Part shown: positions 12,282 to 25,675 of the stretch, one piece after another
How positions within the stretch are numbered: position 1 is the first letter of the stretch
Layout: each line of letters starts with the position of its first letter
From: Vanessa cardui
Lineage: Eukaryota; Arthropoda; Insecta; Lepidoptera; Nymphalidae
Assembly: GCF_905220365.1 (NCBI RefSeq)
Contig: NC_061134.1
Coordinates: 4,851,001 to 4,915,000 of the forward strand
DNA length: 64,000 nucleotides
Direction of reading: 5' to 3'
The notes under the pieces: model-generated
What the model saw: only the letters and a program-made list of their open reading frames with translations
Told to the model about the DNA's origin: nothing
Database searches by the model: none
Program-made: the position numbers and the translations under genes

Positions 12282-15200
12282 TACTAATCATTTTAAGATA
12301 AAGGCTTAAGCATTCAGTATCGCTCACAAGATGAACGTGTGCTTGTCTACTGGCTTGCCCGTTTCCGATTTTTTTTAAATGACTAAGTCATGCATGATGT
12401 AAAGAATCAGAGATGGCTTTATGGTCCTGGTCTGCTTTTATTATTATACTCTAGTTAACTCGCGGATTACAATTTGCGTACAGATAGTATCATAAAAAGA
12501 GATGAAAATTTCTCAATCGAAAACACTATAACTTAAAATAATTAATAAATAGTTAAAATGCTTGTATTCTCTTCGTGTATTTATTTCTACATATTTTACC
12601 TTTGTGAATGGCAATAAGTAAAATTGTTTTTTTTTATTCTCTGAGCGTTATGACTCGTGAACTTTACGATTTTTCAATTATTACTAAAATATTAGTATTC
12701 ATTATCTTACAAAAGTAAAAGTGAAAAGTAACACCTGCAAAATTCTTCAGAGACTTCATAAATTCTATAAATGAATTTTCGGTCACAGCTTGCATTTTGT
12801 GAGACTCTCTAATGATAATGAAGTCTAATAATGAAGAAGAGCATTATCATTACTTTCATTGGCGTGTAAAAGCAGTTCACTGACTGATACTGCTTGCACT
12901 CGACCACACATGGTGTCAAGTGCCAAGTATTTCGTCACACCGTTACGTGAGCTGATCGATACTTATAACTGCAGACATATGAGACTCAAGGATAAAATAT
13001 TTTCTCACAAAGACTAAAAATATATCAAACTCAAATTATATTTTATTCATGCATGGTCTTATAAGAGCATTTGAATCTTTATTTTACAAGACCTAATTCG
13101 ATTTAATGTTAACATAGTTTCGAAATTTACAACCGACAGAAAACAGTTGTACATCTAATTGTAGTAGTAGTAGAAGTAGTAGTATCATTCAGTAGTTGTT
13201 CTTCTTCATTAATAAATTTATATAAGTAATTATACAATTAAATTATTAGTATGTATTGATTGAAAATACAAGAACACCAAGCCAAAACATCAAACAAACA
13301 GAGCACCAGAGCCCAGTAGTGAAAGAAACTTAAGAATCACGAAAGCGCATTCCATTTGCAATAAGGGTGACTAATGGTTTCCACGTAGGAGTATCTACAT
13401 AGAATTAACAGTATGACAACAGCCTGCTAAAGAAGTGGTATTTTTAAATACTGAATATTCAAAAGCCTTTAATCAGACGATATATCAAATAAAAATACCA
13501 AATGCGCGTTCGACGATATAAAAACTCTAAACGTAATTGTAAATAATGGTTATAACTTGAAACACGTAAGGGTCAATGCAAGTAAGTTCTGTTAATAGGA
13601 CAGGTTGTAGGAAGGTCCTACTCGGGTTTAATCTATGACGTCGTTAAAACTGTTGTAACTCGTATGAGGTCCATTCCCGCGGGCTTTTATCCCTATTTGG
13701 TATGCTCCTGATAAATTAGAAGTGTGACGCGTCATCTCCTGCCTTGACATGACGGAATTACTTGTTCTCTGTATAAGGACTGGTGATTTTAGTTCGTTTC
13801 TTTTATTTAAATTAGTTTATATTTACATTTCTTTCCGATTTGAAGAATTTAATAGATAAAGTTACGAGTACCTAGTAAAGTAAAGTCTCTTTATTTTTTT
13901 AAATATAGTATACGTATGCCTACTCTTTTTTCATAATTTATATGATATATCTATGTCCACGTTTCACGCCTTTATGTATAAAAGATTAGTGAAACCCGTT
14001 GAACTACTAACTAACTACGAAATAATATTTTATACTTACAAAAAAAATATATTTCGATAAAGTATATGTAAAGTATATAAATAAGTATTGAATACGAGTT
14101 ACAAAAAGACTTCGGATATTTTTTATTGAAATTAAACGATAAGTATCTTAAATATTGTTATAAAATCAACCTTTTATAACTGCTACACAAAAAAATGCAA
14201 TAAATTAATTACTTCAAAAACAGTTTTATTGTTCAAACCTGGAAGATGACACTTATCTTTATGAATTGAAACATCAAAAAGTTCTTGAATGACTACATTA
14301 ATAAAACATAAATTTTTGCGTATAGACGAAACAAATATGAAATTCAACGAATAAAGACGAGTGATTTACCGAAATCCCGAGGGAAATTACGCCTAACGGT
14401 AAATGGTAATAATATTTGAAAGTATTGAACGTATAAAAATATTATAATATTGTAAACTAAAGTGATCATACCATTCGTGTAATCAGCAGATGAATCAGAA
14501 TAAATTGATGATGGTATATTACATATCACAGCCTAATTTGAATTGATGCCCCAAGGGAAATTATGCTAAATATAGATTCGCATTCAAATTTTGTAGATCG
14601 CATTCATTTGTATAAATAAAATTGTATTCATATCGAAACAGTTGAATGTACTTACATTCGCAATAACGATAGTTTTATTGCATAAACATTTGAATACTTT
14701 AATTTAACAAATAACGAAAATGAACTAGTGTTTGATGTACTAGGAAGAAACAATCTTGATATTTGATCTTGTTATTATATAATATATGTGAATAAGTATA
14801 TATATACTTATTCACTATCATAAAACAAAATTATACCGACTATACATGTAAATATATAATGTTATGTTTAATTTTGGCAAGGAGTTTTATGTAAGTCGGG
14901 ATGATAACAAGTCTGAAAGTCCTGTTTCAACGTATAGGATAAAGTATCCATCCCGATAAATGAAGATGTTCCCGTGGGTAACATTCCACAAATTGTCTAT
15001 CCACATTCAGCGTCCAAGAACGAAATCGGGGACATAACAACTTGTATTACATAAAGTATAATCATTGTACTGTGTGATACATGATGTAAAACAAAAAAGT
15101 AAGGATAATAATGAACTGCAACAGATTCTTGTATACATACCATAGACATACATAGCATTGCGTGCCGGAGACGTTTGAGATGTGATCCAGAGATTAATTT

Positions 15201-16017
15201 ATTTAATGTGTAATTCCATACTTCGGGACATAAATAACAGTCGAACGCGTGTCTTTGTGTAAGAAACGGCGCAGACCTTCGACAACGCTGAGACTATCTC
15301 TGCCCTTTTAATCACATGTTTATGACTTGCATGTACCTTATTTTGTATTGATATAAAAATAATCAGCAAAAATCTAAATAATATAAATTCATATATTATA
15401 AATTAATGAAGATAAATTTTAGACGTGCAGCAAAGCAAACTAAGTTATCGGTCTCGGCTACAGATGTGTTCATGAATTTTTTAGATATTTCGATCTTGTG
15501 ACGATTTATAAGAAAGACGTGGTAAGGTCAGCAAAAGAAATCGTAATAATCACAAAACTGATTTTTTAAATACCTGTTTATTTTAATATTGAAACCTACC
15601 GAGGTAAGACTAATAATATTTTTGCAACATTACAACACTTTTCCACCATTATATTGAACAAATACATTTGACAATGTTTACTATATTTAACATAAGTACA
15701 ATTAACAAAACACAACTAATTCCTATATTTTTGTTCCGTATTAAAAAGATAATCGTTCAAATGTCTCATAGAAAAAAACGTCAAGACGATCTTGAATCAA
15801 GGCTGGTTATTATCTCCCATGTTGGGAGGTTGACTAGGCGTGTTTGCCATAAGCGTCACAGCGACAACCGCAGCTGGTTACGAATCACTTTTTACCGAGT
15901 TACGCACGGTATTAAAGGAAAAAATAAAGAAGCACCTTGAATACTGCCCTGTACTGTAATTATACTGAGATTTTTCTCATTTTGTAACCGCGAGAGATAA
16001 TTTATTCTAATGTTTGT
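12282..16017. other. AT-rich noncoding DNA with a GC-richer patch
   Basis: No gene is supported. A TAGTAG-type trinucleotide run lies near 13160-13188 and a perfect 28-bp palindrome at 14788-14815. The 90-codon frame at 15668-15940 includes a GC-richer segment from about 15780 to 15930 that could be a conserved noncoding element. Its translation shows no recognisable domain and I do not call it a gene. Confidence 0.4.
14788..14815. repeat. Perfect 28-bp palindrome
   Basis: GTGAATAAGTATAT at 14788-14801 is followed immediately by its exact reverse complement, giving a fully symmetric 28-mer with no spacer. It is AT-rich at the centre but has non-trivial GTGAATAAG arms. Confidence 0.85.
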
Positions 16018-16356
16018 ATAATATAGTAAAGTAAAGTAAAGTAAAGTAAAGTAACAGACTGTAAATTTCCCACTGCTGAGATTAGGCCTCCTCTTCCATT
16101 AAGGAGAGGGTTTGGAACATATTCCACGATGCTGTTCCAATGCGGGTTGGTGGAATGCACATATGGCAGAATTTCTATGAAATTAGACACATGCAGGTTT
16201 CCTCACGATGTTTTCCTTCACCGCCGAGCACGAGATGAATTGTAAACACAAATTAAGCACATATATATAGCGGTGCTTGCCTGGGTTTGAACCCGCAATC
16301 ATCGGTGAAGATGCACGCGTTCTAACCACTGGGCCATCTCAGCTCATAATATAGTA
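16018..16356 (-). mobile_element. Metulj-like SINE with 11-bp target duplication
   Basis: This is a near full-length minus-strand copy. The tRNA-like head is at the right end (reverse complement of GAGCTGAGATGGCCCAGTGG, B box GCGGGTTCAAACCC). The body holds CATCGTGAGGAAACCTGCAT in reverse, and the 3' end lies at the left next to a pentanucleotide (AAGTA)n tail. The direct repeat ATAATATAGTA occurs at 16018-16028 and 16346-16356, which is the expected signature of LINE-mediated retrotransposition. The insertion is fairly young. Confidence 0.92.
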
Positions 16357-16440
16357 GGTATTTAATATATGATCATGTTGATTTTTGTATCATACATTTT
16401 ACTTAGTTGCAGTCAATACACATATATTGTTAATATTACT

Positions 16441-16680
16441 ACTTCCTTGGTTTAGTGGTTAGCTTATGAGAGCAGAGATCTCAAGGTACTAACTTCTGCT
16501 CGAGTCGTAAAAAAATATATAACCACCAAGTAATAACCTGGACTCTGGAAGTTGGCAATGCTCACGCGTGTTTTGGAGGGCATGATCAATAAAAATGCAA
16601 TGGCTTGACGTACTCTGCGACAAAAGTTTTTAATACTGGTGATTTTGGGTTTGAATTCAAACAAGCAAATTATTGAAAAT
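16441..16680 (+). mobile_element. Decayed tRNA-derived SINE (third family)
   Basis: The head is ACTTCCTTGGTTTAGTGGTT followed by AGCTTATGAGAGCAGAGATC. A body with GACTCTGGAAGTTGGCAATG and GTTTTGGAGGGCATGATCAA follows. This order matches a common lepidopteran SINE whose consensus I recall as a tRNA-like CTTGGCCTAGTGGTTAGC head followed by a CGGAGTCTGGAAGTTGG block. It lacks an obvious tail and is strongly diverged. Confidence 0.6.
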
Positions 16681-19600
16681 TAGATCCCTACTTAGGCAAC
16701 AATACCATTTTTTATAGTTTAATAATTAGAAGATACAAAAGCATATTGTTAATCACAATCATATTACCTTATTTTTAAAATAAAGAATTGATCTTCAGAT
16801 GCCTTCAAATTAAATTTACTGAAAGTTACATCGAAAAACTCAGGAAAAAATTAAACTATTTGTGTATATTCTTTCCACGTACAATGATTGAGTCATGCTG
16901 ATCATAGATGCGAGTTTCAATTTCTTTTCATTTTCTTATCGAAACATGTTCCAATTGGACTGTAGCACGTAACATAGTTACTATATTAAAGAAAGAAAAT
17001 AGAAAAACAGTTGCTCAGCTATTTTGTTTGATTAAATTAGCATGAAAAGAAAAGTCCATCTGATATTGTTTGTATATGCAACCATTTATATGTCTAACCG
17101 TCCGCTTACTGTCTAGAATTGTATTTTTACGATATGCTTGTTAAATAATTAAAAAGTTATATTTAAAACTTATTGTTATTTTGTCGTTGATACTTATTAC
17201 GGGCAATAATAAACTAGATGTATTCACAGGTCAATGTTTATCGCTAAATGAAAAACTTTTATCTTTAGACTAAATTTTATGTTCTTTTCGTCAAGCATTA
17301 AAAAGATAGGAATAATTCATTCCTAAATAAAATTCTTAAACATTTCGAAATTTGTTTTAGCTCAAAATTTCATGTGGAGCAGTCATTGAACTACGCTTTC
17401 TACAAGGAATAATTGATAGAGTATTTACCAATTCTGATCGATTTATACTATTATTATAATTATGATCTGTTATTTATTGAGAGCTCGACATTTTATGAGT
17501 CCCATAGAATTTGTCAACAAATAAATATAATTAAGTTTATTTTCCTTCTCAATTTCATTTACTTTCACTAAAATACTTAATAATAACGGATAAATATTTA
17601 AAAAAAAACTTGAACAGATCGACAATATGCATCCATTCACATTTGATTTAAATTGCCACATAGGTATCCTAATTAATGTCACTCCTATCTTTATATGTCA
17701 TCTGTATCCAGCAGTTTTCTTCTCATCATCAGGGCGACCACCCAATCATTGGAAAAACGTACCCTGACTATTGATATTTTACCAATAAGCAGGTATATTA
17801 CATTAAATATATTTATTTTACAATGGTAGCTTTTAATTATTAAAAGAATAATATAATTATACTACTATAAACAAAGAAAGCAGAAACAATTGTGATAAAT
17901 TAACTTTTTATTGTTTGATATTATAATAACATAATAAATTTAAACGTAACATACTTTTCTTTCCTGCTATATCGATATAAATAATCTACATGTAGCATAT
18001 TCATATGTAGTAATGAAAAATTTAATGAATAACGAACACGTAAAGTTTATGTTAGAGTTTTTTAATAAAACGAAACCATTTTCAAAAGCGTATTATTATC
18101 TTTATTTTTCGCACCTACAGTGCATTACATGAATGAAGTTATAAAATATTAAATTTTATCTATAGCAATAAAAATGAATTTACGACGTTCTATGAAAAGA
18201 TCTGCGTTAATATTATAAAATGGAAATATTGTAATGGAAACGACGAACATAAAATACTGACAAAATGATAGCACTGTCACTTAATTATATTGAAGCTTAA
18301 GAGTACTTTTTATGTTTCTTAATCGCTTTACAACCCTCTAATAAAACTGAACGAAGACTTGGAAAACAATATAAATAAAAAAACGATTACAAACTTTTTA
18401 ACTTTGCAATTACTTTTAGAAGAACATGTGTGTATGTTTTTGTGTCTGTGTAGAGCGATATATAAATACTTCTTTCTATTCTTATCAAACAGAATGATTA
18501 GAGTAAGAACAGAACAGAACTAGAAGCTCACAGTGGAGGCGAGAAAAGGTCGATAGAATTATAGGATTAATGTTAAAAGGAACATCAAAATACTGTATCA
18601 CTGTACATCGGCTTACAATATTACGAGTAACGTAGTCAATTCTCAGAGAAAGCACTGCAGAATTTAATTTTAAAGATACTCTAGTTTTAACGGCAATTTC
18701 TATCGTGAAAAGGCAATATTACTGTTTACTGAGATGCAATAACCGATTCTCAATGCCCCAGTACTATTACTGAGGCGATTCTAGTAACACGCCTTAGAAA
18801 ACGATTTTCACCTTGAGGTATACGAAAACGTGAAAGATTAAAATAAGGTTTCTGCGGACTTTTCGGTGACTTATTTCAATTTCTAAGACTTCAACTAATG
18901 ATATGTGTATTTACTTAAACGTTATGCCTTCCTATTGTACTAATTGTGTCTATAAAACGAGATAAATTAAACGGAATTCCAAAAGATTCCACTACTAATC
19001 AATTCCATAAGTAATTGTATATCATTAAACAAAACATGTATAAAATGTAATTTGATAAAACTTAATGCTTATATTTCTTAGATTGAAACAATTATTCTAC
19101 TAAGGATCATCAAAATTCATCGTTTTAAACTGACATGACATAAGTTTTAAAAGTCATTCTCACGCTTTGCGCCTGTTGTATTGAGTATGCACACGACGGC
19201 CTACGTATTCCATCTGAGTCGCTCCGTGTCTAGGTTTTGCAATGCAATGCACTTTCATTGTAAGACTTAAAAGGAATGTATTGATTTTAATTAGCAATGA
19301 TTTATAAGGAGCAAAAAATTTAAATAAAACCATTTTATTTACCCACCAAGACACTTGATTTAGATCTCTGCTAGAACTGCAGTATTTCTACCATTCTGCT
19401 AATATGTTTAAAGTAAGTTTTATTTTAAATCTTTGGTTCGAATTTAGAATCATTTAAAGCTGTGAACAAAATAAAAAAGTCGAATAGGTCTGTAAGAATC
19501 TTTAATCAAATACTGAACTGTAATATATGGTAGTCTAATCGAAAACGACAAAATCTATTACTTAATATTGTTTATCAAGTTAATAAAATAGTGTAGTTTA

Positions 19601-20867
19601 TCGGTGAAAATGTAATTAAGTGCACAAACCAGGCGTCAAAATGGATGTTTAAAGCGCCTTTGACGTCGCTCCCTGGAAAACCGATAGTAATCTGAGCGGC
19701 ATTAGCCGAGCGCCAAGTGTACGGACGATATCAGCGCCTCCTGAATCTAATTTAACTTTCGTTTGTTAAAACGCCTGATGAAGCACTTTTTTATTAAATG
19801 GGTCACATGTTTAATGTGTTTTGTTTATCTGCCGTCTGCACATTATATAGCTTATGCAAACAGTGTTATATACATATGTATATATGTACCTATCGGAAAG
19901 GGTTGTTACGCGAGAAGCAAAAAAAGGTTTGAAACAAAGTTGACGTGAGCTTGTTATTTTATTTAATCTTGGAGTGGCTGGTAACATAAATAATTCATGA
20001 AAAAATTAGCGCATAATACATATATAATATATTCATAACAAAAGATATAATAATCATTCTATGTAAATTCATTGCAACACCCTCAACGAAACCAACTTCC
20101 GTAATTAAAATATCCTCGTAAGCCGCATGTGGCAATCTGCCAAAGGCGACACAAAGCAACAGTGTTCACAAAAATTACATTTCTGGCGGCATCCCATTTC
20201 ACAAGATTGACAAATTATGGTGGAAATAATGAATATATTAAAATAATTCTACCATTTTTATATAGATATGTACCTATATGTATATTCAATATTTGTAATC
20301 AAATAGTAAACGTATTACGAAGTTTATAATTTTAATCAGAAATGTATAGGTTTTATATTCCTTTTTTACACATGACAAAAAATATTTAAATTCAAAATAT
20401 TTGTGAAAATCAATAAGAAAAGAACATTAGGAATTTTTGGATAAGAGTTTAACAAGATTATAGTAAACGCAATTTGGGATTTGAATACTAACAAGATGAA
20501 TTAAACAAAAGGAATAAAAACAAATTAAGTATATTTTATAAGTAATATTTCTTATACACAAGATAGTAGAACTTTTATCGAATTGCAAGAAATACGTAAA
20601 ATCTAAGTTTTTTTTATCTCTATCACATTCGATGGGAACAAGCTATAGGTATGTTAATAAAATGACATTATGAACTTATTATATTACAGAAATAAAAAGG
20701 GATTAATCTTACTCTTACTCTTTCCGACATTCTCTGTCATCCTGTGCAATAAAAATTATGTTTCCCGTTTCAAATATAAATTAAAACTATTAGACGAAAA
20801 CTTGAAATCAAAGATAAAAATTTGAAATTAAAGAGTTAAAAATACTGCATTTTGTTTGCACACAACT
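16681..20867. other. AT-rich noncoding DNA
   Basis: I find no supported gene. Two GC-richer islands stand out: 18721-18840 (with CTCAATGCCCCAGTACTATT) and 19628-19750 (with GCGCCTTTGACGTCGCTCCC). They may be conserved noncoding elements or old repeats. The minus strand of the second is open for about 40 codons but has no start or splice support. Confidence 0.4.
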
Positions 20868-21115
20868 CGATATCTATATATAACAAAACCGGAGTGTCTG
20901 TTTATATATTAAAATATACACTTTTAATTAATGGATGTGTATAAGTACATATTCCAAAAAAATATTTTACAACATTTGTATGTCCGTTTGTTACGGCTAA
21001 TCTGTAGAACGAGATTTTGATGAGACTTTCACTGGCAGGTGATGTTATAAGGAGTAACTTATTCTGGTTTTATTTTAGAATTATGTATAACATAATAATA
21101 AATTCACCATCAAGT
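20868..21115 (+). repeat. Probable interspersed repeat fragment
   Basis: The sequence resembles, from memory, lepidopteran repeats that open with TATCTATATATAACAAAA and GTCTGTTT and continue with TGATGAGACTTTCACTGGCA. It has no coding capacity. Class and boundaries are uncertain. Confidence 0.4.
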
Positions 21116-21822
21116 CGGGCGCCTATTATTTAAAATCTATCTAGATATCAATAAAATCTATTTATTTCACAACTTATTTTTCAGGCGAAGATCGAAGTAA
21201 TAAAATTTTATTTCCATACATATTTTTCATTTTTAGTTGCTCGTGAGATTTATTTTAACTAAAAGCTAATATAACCAGTTTGCATTACGTCTAGACTCTC
21301 CTTTGCTAAGAAAATGAAATGAAACTCGAAGATGTCTTGCAACATAATATTGAGCATAAATTAACATGAAGCAAAATAGAATGCTGAAAAGATTATTTAA
21401 ACAAAATCTTTTTTAAAGCAACGACTTTAATTTTACAGAAGATTGTCTTAGTCAATTGTTCCGAAATATTAAACAACAATAGAATAATAAAATAAAATAA
21501 AATATAGCTGTAGATTACATACAGTCAATGATATGAATTATTATTTACATTATTTAAAATATAATCATTCTTAATTGTAAATAATTACGATAGATTAGAT
21601 TGCATTATTTTCGGTTACAATTTTTTTTTCGTCACGGATTAATGTTATAGTTTTATTTTTACTGAACGAAATCAATGTCTAATAGGATTTATTTATTTCT
21701 TCTTCACAAATCAGCAACACTTCATTACTACTCATTCTTCCCAATTGTTATAATTTATCAAGTTCTTCTAGCTGTAACATGTATTCACAACGATATGACG
21801 TTGTTACATTGATTTTATTTCA

Positions 21823-22079
21823 AACTAGCGACCCGCCCGGCTTCGCACGGGTGCAAGGCTAATATAATACTAAATATACTGCAGAATTTGATTATTTTAA
21901 ACATCTTATATTATCAGTTTCTTTACTATATTGTCCATGTATTATGTACAAAAACCTTCCTGTCGAATCACTCTATCTATTAAAAAAAAACCGCATCAAA
22001 ATGCGTTGCGTAATTTTTGGTATCCAAGCATATACGGACAGACATGGGTAAACGACTATGTTCTATACTATGTATTCAC
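21823..22079 (+). repeat. Lepidopteran GCGACCCGCCCGGCTTCGCA repeat
   Basis: It begins AACTAGCGACCCGCCCGGCT, then TCGCACGGGTGCAA, and contains GCATCAAAATGCGTTGCGTA about 175 bp downstream. It ends near a motif reading GGACAGACATGGG and TATACTATGTA. This order of blocks is, from memory, a very common noncoding repeat of Lepidoptera. A reverse copy with the same blocks lies at 52885-53143, which supports the family call within the window. Confidence 0.75.
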
Positions 22080-23669
22080 AATGATGACGACTTGAAAACG
22101 TGAGTACAACGCTACAGGAAAATGTATTGCGGTTTCAAACAACTATGCACTCTGATTTCTGATGAATTAAACAAATACTATGCTTACGTCAAAGCCGCCG
22201 GAACAAACCCATTTCCCTGCCAAAGTAATTTCATTTAATTTCGTGTCACTCGCAGATTTGAAATGCAAATTCTGTCCCTTATTGTCGTCCCTCAAAATTC
22301 AAACGGATACTATTGTCCCTCACTCACGGCTCGATGAAAATGATATGCTTTTGTTCAATGACATCAAGGATTTTGAAACAAACTATATTATTAACATTTT
22401 CCTCTAAACATGTTATACGAATTCAATAAATTAAAATGAATATACGGTTTCGAGACATGTTTTATTTGGTTCTTTGAGCTACCTAAGATGAGTTCCTCCG
22501 CACATTGTCAATTTGTATTTATTTTTCAATTATATCAATAACAAAATCCGGTAAAATCTTCTTTATATCCTTAGAAAACAACTTAATAATGTAATTTAAA
22601 AAAAAATATTCTTTTCCATGACTAAACTAACCTGAGTAAAAAATATCAAGTAGTTTTTTCTAGTCGTGTATCGCTAAATTTATAATAAACAATTCACAAA
22701 GCGATGACCCAAAAATTTCACACCACATGAAACATTACTATCGATAAACAGCGATCGGAATTAAACTTTTAATGATTTCAGATGTAAACGCTTACCTAAA
22801 TCGTTTTGAATCGACTTCAAAAAGGAGGTTTTTAATTCGTCTGTATTTTTTTTTGTGGAATGTATTCTATTGTCTGAGCTTAGGATGAAATATGGCTCCC
22901 ACGTATTACTCATTATTGTCATTAGCCGTCGAACAGATGTTCATATAGAGGATGATTATAACCTATTAACTGTTATTAACTAACCCACTAATATAGAGAC
23001 TGCTGAAGCTATGACCTATTTCATTTTGTAGTTTCAAAGTATGAGATTACTTTTTACAAACAATCTTACTTCTAATGGATAATATTGCGGGTCTCATCTC
23101 CACATATAATTCAAAAATAGAATAAGGCGTTATAAATGATATATTTTATTTTACCTATATCTTTTATTTTATAATTTATATAGACTTGAGTCACACGATC
23201 ATAGGCAATGCTAAATATACTCGTCTAAGAAAAAATAAAATAACTTACATTTAAAATATGTCAATAAAATGAAATAGCATTTTTCAAATTAATTATACTA
23301 CTATTATATATTAAAAAAAGTAATTAAAAAAATCGATCATTGTGATTATCGATTTTAATTGAATAATATCGATTATTATAGTCGATAGAACCGCTGCACT
23401 AAACAGGCGTTGTTCTGAACCATTAATATCCACTCTCGATAGGGTAATGACGTCGAAAGTGCTGACACATGTCAACGGGTGCGAACACAGAGCGAGCCCA
23501 ACCCCCAAAGCTTAATTAGTTTACGATGATAGACGCGATGGGGCATGCTAATGAAATAATGACTTTGCGATCAGAAAAACTCCCATGGTAAACTGTATCG
23601 GTAGCAAGTATATCTAACATAAACAATTGTTTTATTACTGTTACAGTAGCCTCATTATCATATAGTATA
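22080..23669. other. AT-rich noncoding DNA
   Basis: No supported gene. The frame at 22180-22407 has no recognisable domain. At 22795-22860 a stretch with CGACTTCAAAAAGGAGGTTT, TTAATTCGTCTG and a poly-T run resembles the 3' end of a common lepidopteran LINE-related repeat (low confidence). Confidence 0.4.
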
Positions 23670-23978
23670 TTTTTTTATGGTACAGTTAGGCGGACGAACA
23701 AATGGACCATCGGATGATGAATGGTCACCACTAACCAATGGTTATAGTGACAATGGTACTGTAAGAAATATTAACCATTTTTATATCGCTACTGCGCCAT
23801 CAACCTTAGAAATGTGTATCTTGTGTTGCTTATGCCTGTTACACAAGAAACAGAACATTGCTCACTCATCCTTGAAACCGGAACACAACAATACTGAGTA
23901 CTGAGTTTGGCGCTAGAATATCTAATGATTGGATGGTACGTACACAGATAGACGTGCACAAAACCCTTCCATCGAGTA
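23670..23978 (-). repeat. Dispersed lepidopteran repeat, reverse copy
   Basis: This is the reverse orientation of the family described at 6584. TGGTCACCACTAACC, TGTAAGAAATATTAACCATT, CTCACTCATCCTTGAAACCG, GAACACAACAATACTGAGTA and GCACAAAACCCTTCCATCGA appear in the expected inverted order. The 75-codon frame across it is repeat sequence. Confidence 0.75.
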
Positions 23979-24735
23979 AATTGTTTTTATTTATCTATTA
24001 TGCATATTGTAACTTTTTTTTAATATTTTAGTCATCCTTTTTGGTGATGGTCTTTTTGCGATAAATTCGACATAGGATCTTACGGGGCTCGCAACTTTAT
24101 TGATAGTGGAAACTATTAAGTAATTATTGGAAACGTACATTAATTAAATTATTTTTTTTATTATATTTAATGGAAAAAGTAAGTGTTTAAAATTAGTGAT
24201 GTTGCACATACTTTTATGACTTCGATGTAAAAGCAAATCAGAAAAAATAAAAGGTCTTGATTGTAAATGATGTATCATTGTTATTGTATAAATGAGGACC
24301 AGTTATTTCTGTCCGTTTATCCACTTACATTTATACAGCGATCGTAAGGCGCTGCCTTGTCTTGGAATAAAGACTATTTCTAGCCTTGAGCGCATATACT
24401 TTTTTCAATGAATTTATTTTTTTGCAACAAAGAAATTGTGAACTTTATTGCCAACAACTGTGAGGGTAGAGTGATAAATCCTATTGATTTATAGCAAGCG
24501 AAGAAATTGAATTTGTTTTAATAGTTTTATTTCTTTGTCCACGTTACCTACTCCAGTGGGCAAGTTTGTATCGGAAACTTGGTAGATGCATAAGTTTATT
24601 TAAAAATAAAAAAGAAACCATCTATTTGATATTAACATTTTTTAAAAATTCCTTAATGAGTTTTCTTTAAAAATCTAATACTAGTTTTACTGGAAATATG
24701 CTTCGAGACAAAATAAAAAAATAAGTAAATATATA

Positions 24736-24960
24736 CCAATGATTAGCGAATTCAAATCCGAGCTCCACTGGATTTTCATTTGTTTAATTTGCTCGGCGGT
24801 GAAAAATAATAACGTTAGTTAACCTGACCAAGTTTTGGACAAAAATGTGTCATATTTAATTACAACAATCCGCGTTTGAGCAACGTGGTGGAAATTAAAA
24901 TAAAGTGCAAGCCTTCTCCTCAAAATAAGAGGAGGCTTTAGACCAACAGAGAGACATTTG
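24736..24960 (+). mobile_element. Decayed Metulj-like SINE
   Basis: The 3' block CCTTCTCCTCAAAATAAGAG followed by GAGGCTTTAGACCAACAG, preceded by GAGCAACGTGGTGGAA and a weak head remnant (GATTAGCGAATTCAAATCCG), gives the full order of a strongly mutated SINE. The minus-strand frame over it is not a gene. Confidence 0.65.
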
Positions 24961-25350
24961 AAGTCTATTTCAGCAAGATGTATGTTAAAATTAATCAGTT
25001 GCTCCCCTTGAATAAATACAATCAGATCTACCAATTGTTCATTGTCCTCAAAATAACCCAAAACATTTAACAAAATCATCGTTGTAATCTTTCGGAGTAT
25101 CGAGCATTCAATTAAAAAGAAAGTAGTCCGGACTAATGAGATTCGTCAATTAATTTAAGTGAATTAAAGGACAAATAGCAAACATCACGCGATTCAGGAG
25201 CTTAGCGTCCTAGATTCGGAAGGAGCCCATTCGTGGAGCAGGGAAGTGCTGTTAAATCAGCAATAATTACGGCCATTTGGGGAAAGCACGCAATATCGTG
25301 ATTTGTTTCTTGAAGAAATCTTACTTATAGAAGATGGCAGTGTGATTAGA

Positions 25351-25455
25351 GGCACTAGGGACAAAACGTCTTAGTACCAAAAGTTAACAGAATTTGCGAT
25401 ATAAGGAATGGTCAATACTTCTTACAACAGCAATGGATAGTGGTAACCTCCAGCG
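25351..25455 (+). repeat. Fragment of the dispersed 6584-type repeat
   Basis: GGCACTAGGGACAAAACGTC, GCGATATAAGGAATGGTCAA and TACTTCTTACAACAGCAATG match the 3' half of the family. The 5' half is absent. Confidence 0.6.
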
Positions 25456-25581
25456 TAACATATAAGCATGTAATTGCACCATTAGCATAGACGTTAGGAA
25501 GAGAAATTTCCAATTGATTTTACTCTGCAATTCTTAAGAGAAGAGTCATTCCTCGTTGATTGAATTTGCAAATATATAATA

Positions 25582-25675
25582 AGCTGTATGGACCAGTAGA
25601 TAGAACACGTAGACGTCTCTGATTAAGACAACTGGACGTCAGCGTCTCTTATGTTTTTGCTTAATTTTGCTAATG
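25582..25675 (+). mobile_element. Head-only remnant of a Metulj-like SINE
   Basis: AGCTGTATGGACCAGTAGAT followed by AGAACACGTAGACGTCTCTG resembles the tRNA-like head AGATGGCCCAGTGGTTAGAA. TTTTTGCTTAATTTTGCT recalls the next body segment. The copy is heavily decayed. Confidence 0.4.

Noticed and set aside
15668..15940. 90-codon frame as a gene
   Set aside because: There is no recognisable domain, the first half has AT-rich composition and no splice or promoter context exists. The GC-richer second half is kept only as a possible conserved element.
23677..23904. 75-codon frame
   Set aside because: It is a copy of the dispersed 6584-type repeat.
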